64,000 nt of DNA from Microbacterium oleivorans (GTDB lineage Bacteria > Actinomycetota > Actinomycetes > Actinomycetales > Microbacteriaceae), in the NCBI RefSeq assembly GCF_001691565.1, contig NZ_MAYO01000003.1, forward strand, positions 1,971,841 to 2,035,840, read 5' to 3'. Both the position numbers and the translations under genes were made by a program. The notes under the pieces are model-generated. The model did not search any database and was not told where the DNA came from. It saw only the letters and a program-made list of their open reading frames with translations. Shown in pieces: positions 35,520 to 44,606 of the stretch; the stretch's first letter is position 1, and each line of letters starts with the position of its first letter.

Positions 35520-37181
35520 ATGCGGGGGATCGCACAGACGCTGGTGTTGACCGGGGCTGTGCTCGCAGGCGAGGTCGCGACTCTCGTCGACGAGTACGGC
35601 GAGACGGATGAGCTGATGCAGCAGCTCCTCGCGCGGGGAATCGTCTCGCCGAACCAGCTCGCCGAGGCGGTCGCCCTCCACACCGGGCACCGCTACATGG
35701 ATCTCTCGGGACGTCAGCTCGACGCCGCGGTCGTCGCGCTCGTGCCCGGCGGCATGTGCCGCCAGCATCGCGTGCTCCCGGTCGAGCGCACCGGCGACCG
35801 GCTCGTGCTCGCGATGGCCGACCCGTCCGACATCATCGCGCTCGACGACGTCGCGACGATCACCGACCTGCACATCACCCCCGTCGTCGTCGCCCTCGAC
35901 GCGCTCGAGAGTGCGTTCCAGCGCTACGTCCGCTCGGACGACGAGATCTCCGACCTGTCGGCCGCGCTCGAGGAATCCGCCGCGGCGGAGGTCTCGGTCG
36001 AGGAGCTCGATCAATCGGACAGCGACGCGCCCATCGTCCGGTTCGTCAACCTCCTCATCACGCAGGCGATCGACGACCGTGCGAGCGACATCCACGTCGA
36101 GCCCGGCGAGACCCACCTCGCCGTCCGCTACCGCATCGACGGCGTGCTGCACGAGATGCAGCGCGCCGACCGTGCGATCCAGGACGGCGTCGTCTCGCGG
36201 CTGAAGATCATGGCGTCGATCGACATCGCCGAGCGCCGCAAGCCCCAGGACGGCCGGCTCTCGGTCACCCACGTCGGTCGCAAGATCGACCTGCGTGTGG
36301 CGACCCTGCCCACCGTGTGGGGCGAGAAGATCGTCATGCGCATCCTCGACAACACCGGCGTGAGCCTGTCGCTGCGCGACCTGCAGATGGGCCGCGGGAA
36401 CCTCGGTCGGTTCCGCACGGCCATCACCCGTCCGCACGGCTTGGTGCTCGTGACCGGACCGACCGGTTCGGGCAAGTCGACCACGCTCTACACGGCGCTC
36501 CGCGAAGTCGCGAACCCCGCCGTCAACGTCATCACCGTCGAGGACCCGGTCGAGTACCGCATCCCCGGTATCAACCAGGTGCAGGTCAACGCCAAGGCGG
36601 GCCTCACCTTCCAGTCCGCGCTGCGCAGCATCCTCCGCTCCGACCCGGACATCGTCCTCGTCGGTGAGATCCGCGACACCGAGACGGCGATCATCTCGAT
36701 CGAAGCCGCCCTCACCGGCCACCTGGTGCTCTCGACCCTGCACACCAACGACGCCCCCGGCGCCGTCGCGCGTCTGACCGAGATCGGCGCGGAGCCCTTC
36801 CTCGTCGCGACCGCCCTCTCGGCCGTCGTCGCCCAGCGTCTCGCGCGGCGGCTGTGCACCGCGTGCCGTCAGCCGTACCGCGAGGACCCCGCCGTCCTCG
36901 AGCGGCTCGGCTTCCCGTTCGACCCCAGCGATCCGCCCGAGCTGTTCCGCAAGGGCGGATGCCCCGAATGCTCCGGCACGGGGTACCGCGGCCGTGTCGG
37001 ACTGCACGAGGTGATGGCGATGTCCGATGAGATCGAACAGCTCGTCGTCTCGCACGCCACCGGCAGCGACGTCCGCGCGGCGGCTCTCCGCGACGGCATG
37101 ACGAGCCTCCGCGAGGACGGCTGGTCGAAGGTCGTCCTGGGGGCGACGACGATCGAGGAGGTTCTCCGTGTCACGGTCTGA
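35520..37181 (+). CDS. pilB: Type IV pilus extension ATPase
   Basis: 553 residues, the usual PilB/GspE length. An N-terminal MshEN-type domain (about residues 30 to 140) precedes the motor. Walker A GPTGSGKSTTL is near residue 315, the Asp box is ITVEDPVEYRIPG, Walker B is SDPDIVLVGEIRD, and the His box is STLHTND. A four-Cys zinc site (CTAC and CPEC) marks it as an extension rather than retraction ATPase. It powers pilin assembly at the inner face of the membrane with PilC. ATG 35520 has GGGGG seven bases upstream. It overlaps pilT by 14 bp. Confidence 0.94.
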   Translation: MRGIAQTLVLTGAVLAGEVATLVDEYGETDELMQQLLARGIVSPNQLAEAVALHTGHRYMDLSGRQLDAAVVALVPGGMCRQHRVLPVERTGDRLVLAMADPSDIIALDDVATITDLHITPVVVALDALESAFQRYVRSDDEISDLSAALEESAAAEVSVEELDQSDSDAPIVRFVNLLITQAIDDRASDIHVEPGETHLAVRYRIDGVLHEMQRADRAIQDGVVSRLKIMASIDIAERRKPQDGRLSVTHVGRKIDLRVATLPTVWGEKIVMRILDNTGVSLSLRDLQMGRGNLGRFRTAITRPHGLVLVTGPTGSGKSTTLYTALREVANPAVNVITVEDPVEYRIPGINQVQVNAKAGLTFQSALRSILRSDPDIVLVGEIRDTETAIISIEAALTGHLVLSTLHTNDAPGAVARLTEIGAEPFLVATALSAVVAQRLARRLCTACRQPYREDPAVLERLGFPFDPSDPPELFRKGGCPECSGTGYRGRVGLHEVMAMSDEIEQLVVSHATGSDVRAAALRDGMTSLREDGWSKVVLGATTIEEVLRVTV

Positions 37182-38337
37182 ACTGCGAACTCGAGCCGTC
37201 GCGGCCGACACCGGTGCGACCGCCCTGCTCGACGGCATCCTCGGCACCGCTGCGGGAATGGGGTCCTCCGACATCCACTTCTCGGCGGATGCCGTGACCC
37301 TCCACCGTCACGACGGTCACCTCATCCCGGTCACCGGCTTCGAGGCCCCGATCCCCGGACCGACGCTGCTCGATGCGCTGGTGTCGATCATGACCCCGTC
37401 GCACCGCGAGTCGTTCCACGCGACGGGCGACGTCGACCTGTCCTACACCGTGACGGGCGTCGGCCGGTTCCGCGTCAACGTGTTCCGCCAGCTCGGCCAG
37501 GTCGCGGCGGCGTTCCGCCTCATCGCCAGCCGCGCCTTCACCCTCGCCGAGCTCGGTGCCCCCGAGGTCGCCGGCGAACTCGCTCTGCGTCCGCGGGGAC
37601 TGGTGCTCGTCACGGGACCGACCGGTTCGGGCAAGTCGACGACCCTCACCGCGATGATCGACCTCATCAACCGGACGAAACAGGACCACGTCGTCACGGT
37701 CGAGGATCCGATCGAATTCGTCCACACGTCGCGGCAGTCGCTCATCCATCAGCGCGAGGTCGGCGCCGACACCAGCTCGTTCGCCGAGGCGCTGCGACGA
37801 GTGCTGCGCCAGGACCCCGACGTCATCCTCATCGGCGAGCTCCGCGACCCCGAATCGATCTCGACCGCGCTCACCGCCGCCGAGACCGGACACCTCGTGC
37901 TCTCGACGCTGCACACCCAGGGCGCGGCCAAGAGCATCAACCGCATCGTCGACGCCTTCCCCGCCCACCAGCAGAACCAGGTGCGCACCCAGCTCGGCGA
38001 TGCGCTGCAGGGCGTCATCAGCCAGACCCTGCTGCCCCGGGCCCACGGGGGCGGCCGGGTGATCGCGACCGAGGTGCTCGTCTCGACGCCCGCCGTGGCG
38101 AACCTCATCCGTGAGAACCAGATCGCGCAGCTCTACAACGCGATGCAGGCCGGCGCCGGCCACGGGATGCACACGCTCGACCAGTCGCTGCGGCTGCTGG
38201 TCGAACGCGGCGAGCTGAACCTCGCCCTGGCCAAGCACTACCTGACCGATCCGAAGGCCCTCGACGGCGTGCGTGTGCAGCCGGCCGGCGTGCACGCCGA
38301 CGCGTGGGCCGACCCGATGGATGTGTGGACGCGCTGA
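37168..38337 (+). CDS. pilT: Type IV pilus retraction ATPase
   Basis: 389 residues. PilT features: SSDIHFSADAV near the start, Walker A GPTGSGKSTTLTAM, Asp box VTVEDPIEFVH, Walker B QDPDVILIGELRDPE, STLHTQGAAKSINRI and the C-terminal activity region (TEVLVSTPAVANLIRE). The usual AIRNLIRE-type motif is changed to AVANLIRE but retains its core. Its presence implies retractable pili, hence possible twitching, DNA uptake or surface sensing. The GTG start overlaps pilB by 14 bp with GAGGAG upstream, so the pair is coupled. Confidence 0.93.
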   Translation: MSRSELRTRAVAADTGATALLDGILGTAAGMGSSDIHFSADAVTLHRHDGHLIPVTGFEAPIPGPTLLDALVSIMTPSHRESFHATGDVDLSYTVTGVGRFRVNVFRQLGQVAAAFRLIASRAFTLAELGAPEVAGELALRPRGLVLVTGPTGSGKSTTLTAMIDLINRTKQDHVVTVEDPIEFVHTSRQSLIHQREVGADTSSFAEALRRVLRQDPDVILIGELRDPESISTALTAAETGHLVLSTLHTQGAAKSINRIVDAFPAHQQNQVRTQLGDALQGVISQTLLPRAHGGGRVIATEVLVSTPAVANLIRENQIAQLYNAMQAGAGHGMHTLDQSLRLLVERGELNLALAKHYLTDPKALDGVRVQPAGVHADAWADPMDVWTR

Positions 38338-38338
38338 C

Positions 38339-39568
38339 ATGCCCCTTCAGGAGTACACCTACCGAGCCGTCGGCACGACCGGCGGACCCGTGGTCAAAGG
38401 CACCGTCGAGGCGGCCAGCGAGAGCGCCGTCGTCTCGAAGCTGCGCGCGCAGGGGCTCGCGCCGTTGCAGGTCGCGCCGATGTCGACGACCGGCCTGCAC
38501 CAGGAGATCTCGATCCCCGGATTCGAGAAGGGCGTCAAGGTCGAGGACCTCGCGATCTTCGCGAAGCAGCTGTCCGGCCTGATCAACGCCGGTCTCCCGC
38601 TCATGCGCGCGCTCGCCGTCATCTCCGAGCAGACCGAGAGCAAGAAGCTCGCGTCCGCGCTCGTCGCCGTGCAGACCGACATCGCGGCCGGCAAGTCGTT
38701 CTCGGCCGCCATGGCCGCGCAGCCCAAGGTGTTCCCGCCGCTCATGGTGAGCCTCGTGAACGTCGGCGAGACCGGCGGCTTCCTCGGCGAGTCCCTCGTC
38801 GCCGTCGCGAAGTCGTACCGCTCCGACGTCGACCTGCAGCAGAAGATCAAGTCCGCGATGACCTACCCCGTCGTCGTGCTCGTCATCGCGATCCTCGGTG
38901 TGCTCGCGATGATCACCTTCGTCGTGCCGATCTTCGAGAAGATGTTCGCCAGCATGGGCGGCGAGCTGCCCATCCCGACGCAGATCCTCGTGACGCTGTC
39001 GCGGAACATGATCTGGATCGGTCCGCTGCTCGTCGTCGCCGTCGTGGGCGGGATCGTCTGGTATCAGCGCGTGAAGGACACCGACCGCTTCCGCGGTGCG
39101 GTCGACCCGTTCCGCCTCAAGATGCCGATCTTCGGCGCGTTCATCACGAAGATCGCCGTCGCCCGCTTCGCCCGCAACCTCTCGATGATGCTCAAGGCGG
39201 GCGTGCCCCTCCTCCAGGCGCTCGAACTCGTGGGCAAGGCATCCAACAACAAGGCGATCGAGGACGCCCTCGGCGAGGTGCGCGAGTCGGTGCGCCACGG
39301 ACGCTCGTTCTCGACGCCGCTGGCCAAGGCCGATGTGTTCCCGGCCATGGTGTCGCAGATGGTGTCGGTCGGCGAGGAGTCGGGCACGTTGCCGGACATG
39401 CTCGAGTCGATCGCGGACTTCTACGAGACCGAGGTCAAGGCGGCCTCCGAGCAGCTGACCAGCATGATCGAGCCGATCATGATCACCCTGCTGGGTGTGC
39501 TCATCGGCGGCATGGTGGTCGCGCTCTACATGCCGATGTTCACGATGTACGAGCAGCTCGGCAGCTGA
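38339..39568 (+). CDS. pilC: Type IV pilus inner-membrane platform protein
   Basis: 409 residues with two repeated GspF domains: VEDLAIFAKQLSGLINAGLPLMRAL in the first, and ARFARNLSMMLKAGVPLLQALELV in the second. Three long hydrophobic helices (TYPVVVLVIAILGVLAMITF, WIGPLLVVAVVGGIVW, IMITLLGVLIGGMVVALYMP) cross the membrane. PilC connects the PilB/PilT motors to the growing pilus. ATG 38339 is one base after the pilT stop. Transcription of the operon ends at the strong hairpin just downstream. Confidence 0.94.
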   Translation: MPLQEYTYRAVGTTGGPVVKGTVEAASESAVVSKLRAQGLAPLQVAPMSTTGLHQEISIPGFEKGVKVEDLAIFAKQLSGLINAGLPLMRALAVISEQTESKKLASALVAVQTDIAAGKSFSAAMAAQPKVFPPLMVSLVNVGETGGFLGESLVAVAKSYRSDVDLQQKIKSAMTYPVVVLVIAILGVLAMITFVVPIFEKMFASMGGELPIPTQILVTLSRNMIWIGPLLVVAVVGGIVWYQRVKDTDRFRGAVDPFRLKMPIFGAFITKIAVARFARNLSMMLKAGVPLLQALELVGKASNNKAIEDALGEVRESVRHGRSFSTPLAKADVFPAMVSQMVSVGEESGTLPDMLESIADFYETEVKAASEQLTSMIEPIMITLLGVLIGGMVVALYMPMFTMYEQLGS

Positions 39569-39578
39569 GACGCACGCG

Positions 39579-39609
39579 AAAGCCCCGGACCCTCGAGGTC
39601 CGGGGCTTT
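39579..39609. terminator. Bidirectional rho-independent terminator
   Basis: A perfect 13-bp stem (AAAGCCCCGGACC and GGTCCGGGGCTTT) with a five-base loop lies between the convergent pilC and pilO-like genes. The A- and T-runs at the stem ends give U-tracts on either strand, so it should stop transcription from both sides. Confidence 0.9.
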
Positions 39610-39628
39610 CCGCTCGTGCCGCGAGGCG

Positions 39629-40291
39629 TCAGCCGGTGACGTAGAACGCCAGCAGCGTCACCTCGGCGGTGACGGTGCCGTCGTCGTCGGTCGTGATGCC
39701 CGCGTTCGTGAGAGCGACCGCGCGCGGTCCCTTGCGCAGTTCGTCGATCACCGCGGTCGCTGCGGTGCTGTCGGGTGCCGCGATACTGAGGGTGATGCTC
39801 ACCTGCTGCGGCCCGTCGCCGGCCGGAGCGGCAGCGGGGTCGGCGGGAGCCGCGGCATCCCCCGAATCGGTCCCCGACTCCGCCGTCGTCTCCGTCGCGG
39901 TGGGGGCGGTGCCGTCCGCGGCACCCGCGGCGGCTTCGGCGGTGCGCGCCGCGAAGGGCGTGGTCTCCCCGACGGTGACGGTGACGACCTTCCCGCCGTG
40001 CGCCGAGGCCGCGTCGGCGGCGAGCTGCACGATGTCGTCGGCGCGGACGGATGCCGGCACGATCCGGCGCAGCTCCGCGACCTCCGCGTCGAGCGCGGTC
40101 ATGTCGGCGGCCTGCGCGGCGAGGCCGTCGAGCACGGCCTGCTGGGTCGCGTTGGACTGCTCGACGGATGCGGCGTCGGCGGCGATGCGCTGCGCGCCCG
40201 TGAACTGCGGCAGGGCGAACAGGAGGGCACCGGCGAGAAGGATGCCGAGGGACACGACGGCCCCGATGAGGTTGACCAGCTGCTTCGTCAT
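39629..40291 (-). CDS. PilO-like pilus alignment protein
   Basis: 220 residues. An N-terminal transmembrane helix (VNLIGAVVSLGILLAGALLF) is followed by a coiled-coil stretch (QSNATQQAVLDGLAAQAADM, TALDAEVAELRRI) and, after an Ala/Thr/Asp-rich linker, a ferredoxin-like strand-helix domain (QVSITLSIAAPDSTAATAVI). This is PilO architecture although the sequence is divergent. PilM-N-O form the alignment complex between cytoplasm and cell envelope. It starts 2 bp after the PilN-like stop and is the last gene of the minus-strand pilus operon. Confidence 0.75.
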   Translation of the reverse strand: MTKQLVNLIGAVVSLGILLAGALLFALPQFTGAQRIAADAASVEQSNATQQAVLDGLAAQAADMTALDAEVAELRRIVPASVRADDIVQLAADAASAHGGKVVTVTVGETTPFAARTAEAAAGAADGTAPTATETTAESGTDSGDAAAPADPAAAPAGDGPQQVSITLSIAAPDSTAATAVIDELRKGPRAVALTNAGITTDDDGTVTAEVTLLAFYVTG

Positions 40292-40293
40292 CG

Positions 40294-40950
40294 TCACTCC
40301 GTCTCGGTCGTCTGCTCCGGAGCGAATGCCCCCGAGTAGATGGTCTGGTCGAGCTGCACCTCGACGGTGTAGGTGTACACGCCCTCCTCCTCGGCGAGCG
40401 TCTGCACGCTCACCTCGAGGATCGCGTCGACGCTGCGGAGCGCCCGGGTCGCGGCGACGAGGCTGATGGGCTCGTCGCTGACGACGGTGACGGTCCCCGC
40501 CGCGCCGACCGTCTCCTCCGGTGCGCTGGAACCCGGTACCTGGCCCGCCGCCAGTGCGTAGCCGGTCACGGTGACACCGGGGGGCAGCGCCTTCGCGATC
40601 GTGCCCACGGCGTTCCGCCAGGCGATGTCGCCGGCCATGGCCTGTGTGACGAGGCCCGACAGCTCCGTCCGCTGCGCGACAGCCTGACTCACCGGAGCGA
40701 GTTCCGCGATTTCGGCGATGACGCGGTCGGTGTCGGCGTTCGCGGCGGCGAGCCGGAGGGCCGCCTGCACATTCATCGCGAACGCGCCGCCGATGAGCAG
40801 GAGGGCGACCACGAGCGAGCCGAGCCCGATGGTGACCCATGACCGCCCGATACGCCGGACTTCACGCCGACGCGTCTCTGACAGGGGCAGGAGGTTGGCG
40901 CGGGGGAGCGTCCCCGGCTTGAAGGCGGGGGTGCGCACGAGCGTGCTCAT
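40294..40950 (-). CDS. PilN-like pilus assembly protein
   Basis: 218 residues. The N-terminal cytoplasmic segment carries the PilM-binding motif region LPRANLLPLSETRRREVRR (PilN-type N-L-L-P). One membrane helix (WVTIGLGSLVVALLLIGGAF) and a coiled coil follow, then a ferredoxin-like domain (GVTVTGYALAAGQ, ISLVAATRALRS). Start ATG at 40950 overlaps the pilM stop as ATGA. It bridges cytoplasmic PilM to PilO. Confidence 0.85.
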   Translation of the reverse strand: MSTLVRTPAFKPGTLPRANLLPLSETRRREVRRIGRSWVTIGLGSLVVALLLIGGAFAMNVQAALRLAAANADTDRVIAEIAELAPVSQAVAQRTELSGLVTQAMAGDIAWRNAVGTIAKALPPGVTVTGYALAAGQVPGSSAPEETVGAAGTVTVVSDEPISLVAATRALRSVDAILEVSVQTLAEEEGVYTYTVEVQLDQTIYSGAFAPEQTTETE

Positions 40951-42044
40951 TTGGTTCCTCCCAGGAGCAGGGCGACGGTGGGCGCGATGCGCTCGTCGAC
41001 GGCAGGGTGCAGCCCGTTCTTGATGCGGACCAGGTCGGCGCCCGTGACCCGGCGGATCTCGGTGCCGGCGACCTGCGCGAGGGCGGCCTGGAGGCGCGGG
41101 TGGTCGGTGTGCAGGCCGGTCACGAAGGTCGCGGCGACCGGCGCGGCATCCGTTCGATCCCGGTAGAACGAGACCGTTCCGCGCAGGCGCGTGACGAGGT
41201 CGATCAGGACGTCCTGCAGGTCGGCCGACATGGCGTCCGCGGCCGGTGCCTCGGGGATGCCCTCGGGCGGCGTCGCGACGGCCGTGCGGGCACGGCGCAG
41301 GTCGCCGCGCGAGCGGGGCGTGCCGTCGGCGGAGTCCTCCGCCCCGCCCGCGCGGAACCCGGTGAGGGTCTCGAGCGGCGTCGGGGCGGCCTCTACCGCG
41401 GCGATGCCCGCCTCGCCGCGCGGCACGTCGATGGGGATGGCGCGGGCGAACTGCGGCACGCCGTCGGTCGCGATGACCACCTGGGTCGTGTGCTCGCCGA
41501 TGCCGATGAGCATGCCGGTCACGCCCTTCGGGGCGAGCCCCGCGAGGGCGCGGCAGTAGCCGAAGGCGAGCAGATCGATCGAGTCGGCGACGAGCCCCGC
41601 CTCGGCGAGGACCGAGACGAGGTCCTCCATCTGCTCCGACACGGCGGCGACCATGAGACCGTGCATGCCCTCGTCGTCGACGTGCGTCGGGATGAAGTCG
41701 AGCACCGCCTGGTCGACGGGGACCGGCAGCCGGTCCTGCACGTCGAAGGGCAGCGACTGGCGCACGAGAGCGGTTTCGCGCAGCGTCGAGCTGTGCTCGC
41801 GGACGAGCACTCGGCGCCCGCCGACGCCGAGGACCACGTTGCGGCCCTTGATCCCGGCATCCGCCCACAACCGGCGGAGCGCCCCCACGACGACGTCGCG
41901 GTCGACGATCTCGGAGTCCTTCGCCGCGCCCGGCGGCAGCATCACCTCGCCGGCGGCGAGCAGGGTGGGAGCGCGCCCGTCGGTCACCTCGACGGCGCGA
42001 ACGCTGTCTTCGGTGATCTCGAGCGCCACACGTGTCTTGGCCAT
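40947..42044 (-). CDS. pilM: Type IV pilus assembly protein PilM, actin-like
   Basis: 365 residues with the ASKHA actin-like fold: VALEITEDSVRAVEVTDG at the start, NVVLGVGGRRVLVRE, QSLPFDVQDRLPVPVDQAVLD, a second nucleotide segment TGMLIGIGEHTTQVVIA and FVTGLHTDHPRL. A Pro/Ala/Arg-rich insert of about 40 residues after FRAGGAED is unusual. PilM is cytoplasmic and recruits PilN, connecting to PilB. The start codon is preceded by AGGAGG. Gap to the prepilin peptidase stop is 28 bp. Confidence 0.92.
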   Translation of the reverse strand: MAKTRVALEITEDSVRAVEVTDGRAPTLLAAGEVMLPPGAAKDSEIVDRDVVVGALRRLWADAGIKGRNVVLGVGGRRVLVREHSSTLRETALVRQSLPFDVQDRLPVPVDQAVLDFIPTHVDDEGMHGLMVAAVSEQMEDLVSVLAEAGLVADSIDLLAFGYCRALAGLAPKGVTGMLIGIGEHTTQVVIATDGVPQFARAIPIDVPRGEAGIAAVEAAPTPLETLTGFRAGGAEDSADGTPRSRGDLRRARTAVATPPEGIPEAPAADAMSADLQDVLIDLVTRLRGTVSFYRDRTDAAPVAATFVTGLHTDHPRLQAALAQVAGTEIRRVTGADLVRIKNGLHPAVDERIAPTVALLLGGTK

Positions 42045-42072
42045 CAGAGGACCTCCTTGCCTGGGCGACGGG

Positions 42073-43011
42073 TCATGACATCAGCCGACCGTCGAGAAGT
42101 GTGAGGTAGCCGTCGGCGATCACGTCGCCGGCGACGATGCCGAGCCACGCTCCGAGGATGATCCACGGGCCGAACGGGATGGCGGTGCGGCGTCCCGCCC
42201 GCCGCGAGAACAGCAGCGCGACACCGTAGACACCGCCGAGCACGAAGGCCGCGAACGCCCCGACGACGAGCGGGCCCCAGCCGAGCCAGCCGAGCAGGAG
42301 CCCGGAGTAGGCGGCCAGGCGCACGTCACCGCCGCCCATGCCGTCGGGCCGGACGAGCCGCAGGACGCCGTAGAAGAGGTACAGCGCGACGAACCCGATG
42401 CCCGCGCGCACGAGTGCCCACGCGTCCGCGCCGACCAGGACGGCCCCGACGAGCAGCGCGATGGTGACGAGGATGCCGGGGGTCGTGATCGCGTGCGGCA
42501 GGCGACGGGTGTCGAGGTCGATGAGCGTCAGGACGATGCCGGCCGCCGCGAACCAGAGGAACGCCGCGAGGACGAGCGCCTGCGCGACGGTCGGCCCGGC
42601 GAGACCGTCGGCGGCGGTGATGGCCGCGAACGCGGCGCCCACCGAGTCGAGTGCCGGTGCGGTGGGGAGCGGGATGCCGGAGCCCGGCCGTCCGGTCGCG
42701 AACAGCCAGATGAGCGCCACGGCCGCGAAGGCGGCGCCGGTCCCGAGCTCGACGAGCGGGTAGCGTGCGCCGATCGCGGAGCGGCACGATCCGCAGCGGC
42801 CGCGCAGGAGCAACCACGACAGCACGGGCACGTTCTCGTACCAGCGGACCGGCTGGTCGCATGACGGGCAGCGGCTCTCGCGCAGCAGCGAGATGCCGGC
42901 GGGTACCCGGTAGGCGACGACGTTGAGGTACGACCCGATGATCAGGCCGAACCCGCCGGCGATCACGCCGACGAGCGTGACGATCGTCGCGGGGCCGAGG
43001 AGGGCGGTCAT
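42073..43011 (-). CDS. pilD: Prepilin peptidase and N-methyltransferase
   Basis: 312 residues, about eight hydrophobic helices. The N-terminal cytosolic loop has the four-Cys motif (CPSCDQPVRWYENVPVLSWL and CGSCRSAIGARYPLVE) needed for methyltransferase activity. The two catalytic Asp sites of GXGD proteases are in LTLIDLDTRRLP and GMGGGDVRLAAYSG. It cleaves type III signal peptides of the pilins encoded next to it at Gly-Phe (or Gly-Leu/Val) and methylates the new N-terminus. It starts by overlapping the PilX-like stop as ATGA. Confidence 0.94.
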   Translation of the reverse strand: MTALLGPATIVTLVGVIAGGFGLIIGSYLNVVAYRVPAGISLLRESRCPSCDQPVRWYENVPVLSWLLLRGRCGSCRSAIGARYPLVELGTGAAFAAVALIWLFATGRPGSGIPLPTAPALDSVGAAFAAITAADGLAGPTVAQALVLAAFLWFAAAGIVLTLIDLDTRRLPHAITTPGILVTIALLVGAVLVGADAWALVRAGIGFVALYLFYGVLRLVRPDGMGGGDVRLAAYSGLLLGWLGWGPLVVGAFAAFVLGGVYGVALLFSRRAGRRTAIPFGPWIILGAWLGIVAGDVIADGYLTLLDGRLMS

Positions 43012-44606
43012 CCTTTGCCGTCCGTCCGCGAGAGGAGTCCGCCGAGGCTGACCGTCGTCGTGCCGCCGCCGGGCGTCGAGCCGGGACCCGACGATCCGCC
43101 GCCCTGACCGGGGAGCAGCAGCGGGCGCCCGTAGAAGTCCATCAGGCCACCGTGGTTCAGTCCACCGCCGTAGAAGGTGCCGTGCCACTCGCCGCCACCG
43201 GTGATGCTGATGCGGCACGGCGTGTAGATCATCGCCGAGATGCCTTCGCCCATGACCGTCGTGTTGATGTTGACGGTGCCCGCGGGGCTCACGCAGCTCG
43301 GCGTGCCGTCGGCGATGCGGTCCTCGACGATCCACCAGACCTTGGGGGTCTTCCCGGCGGCGGCCTTCATCGTGAGCGCCGTGATGTCGTAGTTGTTGGC
43401 GAGGAAGGCGACGTCGGTCTGCAGCGTCACGACGGGCTTCGAGCCGTTGTTGGAGCTGAGCGTTCCGCACGGCCGCGCGTCGACGACGGTCGGGGTCGTG
43501 AGCGCCGACAGTTCGCGCCAGCCCGCGGCGTTGCCGGTCGACGGGTTGTTGTTCTTGAACCGGTTGCAGGTCCACGCGCCGTCGCCCGAGGTCGCGAGGG
43601 TCTTCACGGTGAAGCCCGGCCAGTCGGAGGCGGCGTATTTGTAGTCGAACCAGCTCTGGAAGGTCGGCGCGGTGGGCGGGACGGTGGAGGTCGGCCACTG
43701 CAGGCCGCCGGCGGCGCCCTTCGCGATCCGCGCATGCGCGCTCGTCGGGTGCTTCACCTGCAGGTGGCCGTCGAGCTTGACGGTCGAGGCGCGAGGGAGG
43801 GTGAGCTTGCCCGCGATCGACACGTTCGTCATGTCGACGTTCCCGCCGGCGAACACGTTGCCGGGATAGGTGAAGCCGCTCCACGCGAAGTCGATCGGAC
43901 CGCCGACGTGGATGTCGCCGCCGATCATGCCCGAGATGCCCGCCGTCCCGGTGCTGGACGCGTAGAGGTTCCCCTTGATGGTGTCGCTCGCGTTCGACAT
44001 GGAGATGGACCCGCCGGTGGCGACGGTGCCGTCGACCGTGCACTGCCCGTTGGTCTTCACGTCGCCGCCCGCGAGGATGTTGGCCGGCACGTGGTTCTGG
44101 CAGACGAAGGTGCCGCGGGGCATCATGATCGTCAGGAGGCGGTCGTCGAGCTCGTGCGAGCGCACCTCGCTCGTGAAGGTCGCGTCGCCGAAGAAGACCA
44201 TGTCGGCGCCGAGTCCGGGCGCGGCGGTCGTCGTCTTCTTCAGCTCGTAGCTCGCGCTCGTCACGGTCTTGCTGCCGTCGGAGCCGGTCCCCGTCGAGAC
44301 GAACGTGACGACGTCGCCCGCGCACGACGCGGTGACGGCGTAGGTCGGCGCCGAGGTGGATGCCGGCTTCACGGTGCACGGGTCGGCCCCGGTCGCGGTC
44401 GACGAGGCGACGGCTGCGGCGAGGCCGGCATCCGACGCGGCCTGCGAGTCGAGGCTGCCTCGGACTCCCGCCGTGGTCTGCGCGGTCGCGACGACGGCGC
44501 CGGCGAGGGTCACCGCGAGGAGCCCCAGCACCATCACGATCACCAGCACCGACACGAGCGTCGAGCCCTCATCCCCCGAGCGGCCCCTGCGTGCGTTCAC
44601 CAGCAT
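43008..44606 (-). CDS. Large PilX-like pilus-associated protein
   Basis: 532 residues. A pilin-like N-terminus (GDEGSTLVSVLVIVMVLGLL) has the hydrophobic helix of pilins and PilX but lacks Glu at position 5 after the likely cleavage site. The large remainder is beta-rich, with repeated short strands (GGDVKTNGQC, GGSISMSNAS, GGDIHVGGPI, GGNVDMTNVS), which suggests a beta-helix or polymer-forming fold, and a Gly/Ser/Thr-rich end. It could be a tip or adhesive minor component exposed at the surface. Encoded in the pilus operon between a pseudopilin and pilD. Confidence 0.72.
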   Translation of the reverse strand: MLVNARRGRSGDEGSTLVSVLVIVMVLGLLAVTLAGAVVATAQTTAGVRGSLDSQAASDAGLAAAVASSTATGADPCTVKPASTSAPTYAVTASCAGDVVTFVSTGTGSDGSKTVTSASYELKKTTTAAPGLGADMVFFGDATFTSEVRSHELDDRLLTIMMPRGTFVCQNHVPANILAGGDVKTNGQCTVDGTVATGGSISMSNASDTIKGNLYASSTGTAGISGMIGGDIHVGGPIDFAWSGFTYPGNVFAGGNVDMTNVSIAGKLTLPRASTVKLDGHLQVKHPTSAHARIAKGAAGGLQWPTSTVPPTAPTFQSWFDYKYAASDWPGFTVKTLATSGDGAWTCNRFKNNNPSTGNAAGWRELSALTTPTVVDARPCGTLSSNNGSKPVVTLQTDVAFLANNYDITALTMKAAAGKTPKVWWIVEDRIADGTPSCVSPAGTVNINTTVMGEGISAMIYTPCRISITGGGEWHGTFYGGGLNHGGLMDFYGRPLLLPGQGGGSSGPGSTPGGGTTTVSLGGLLSRTDGKG

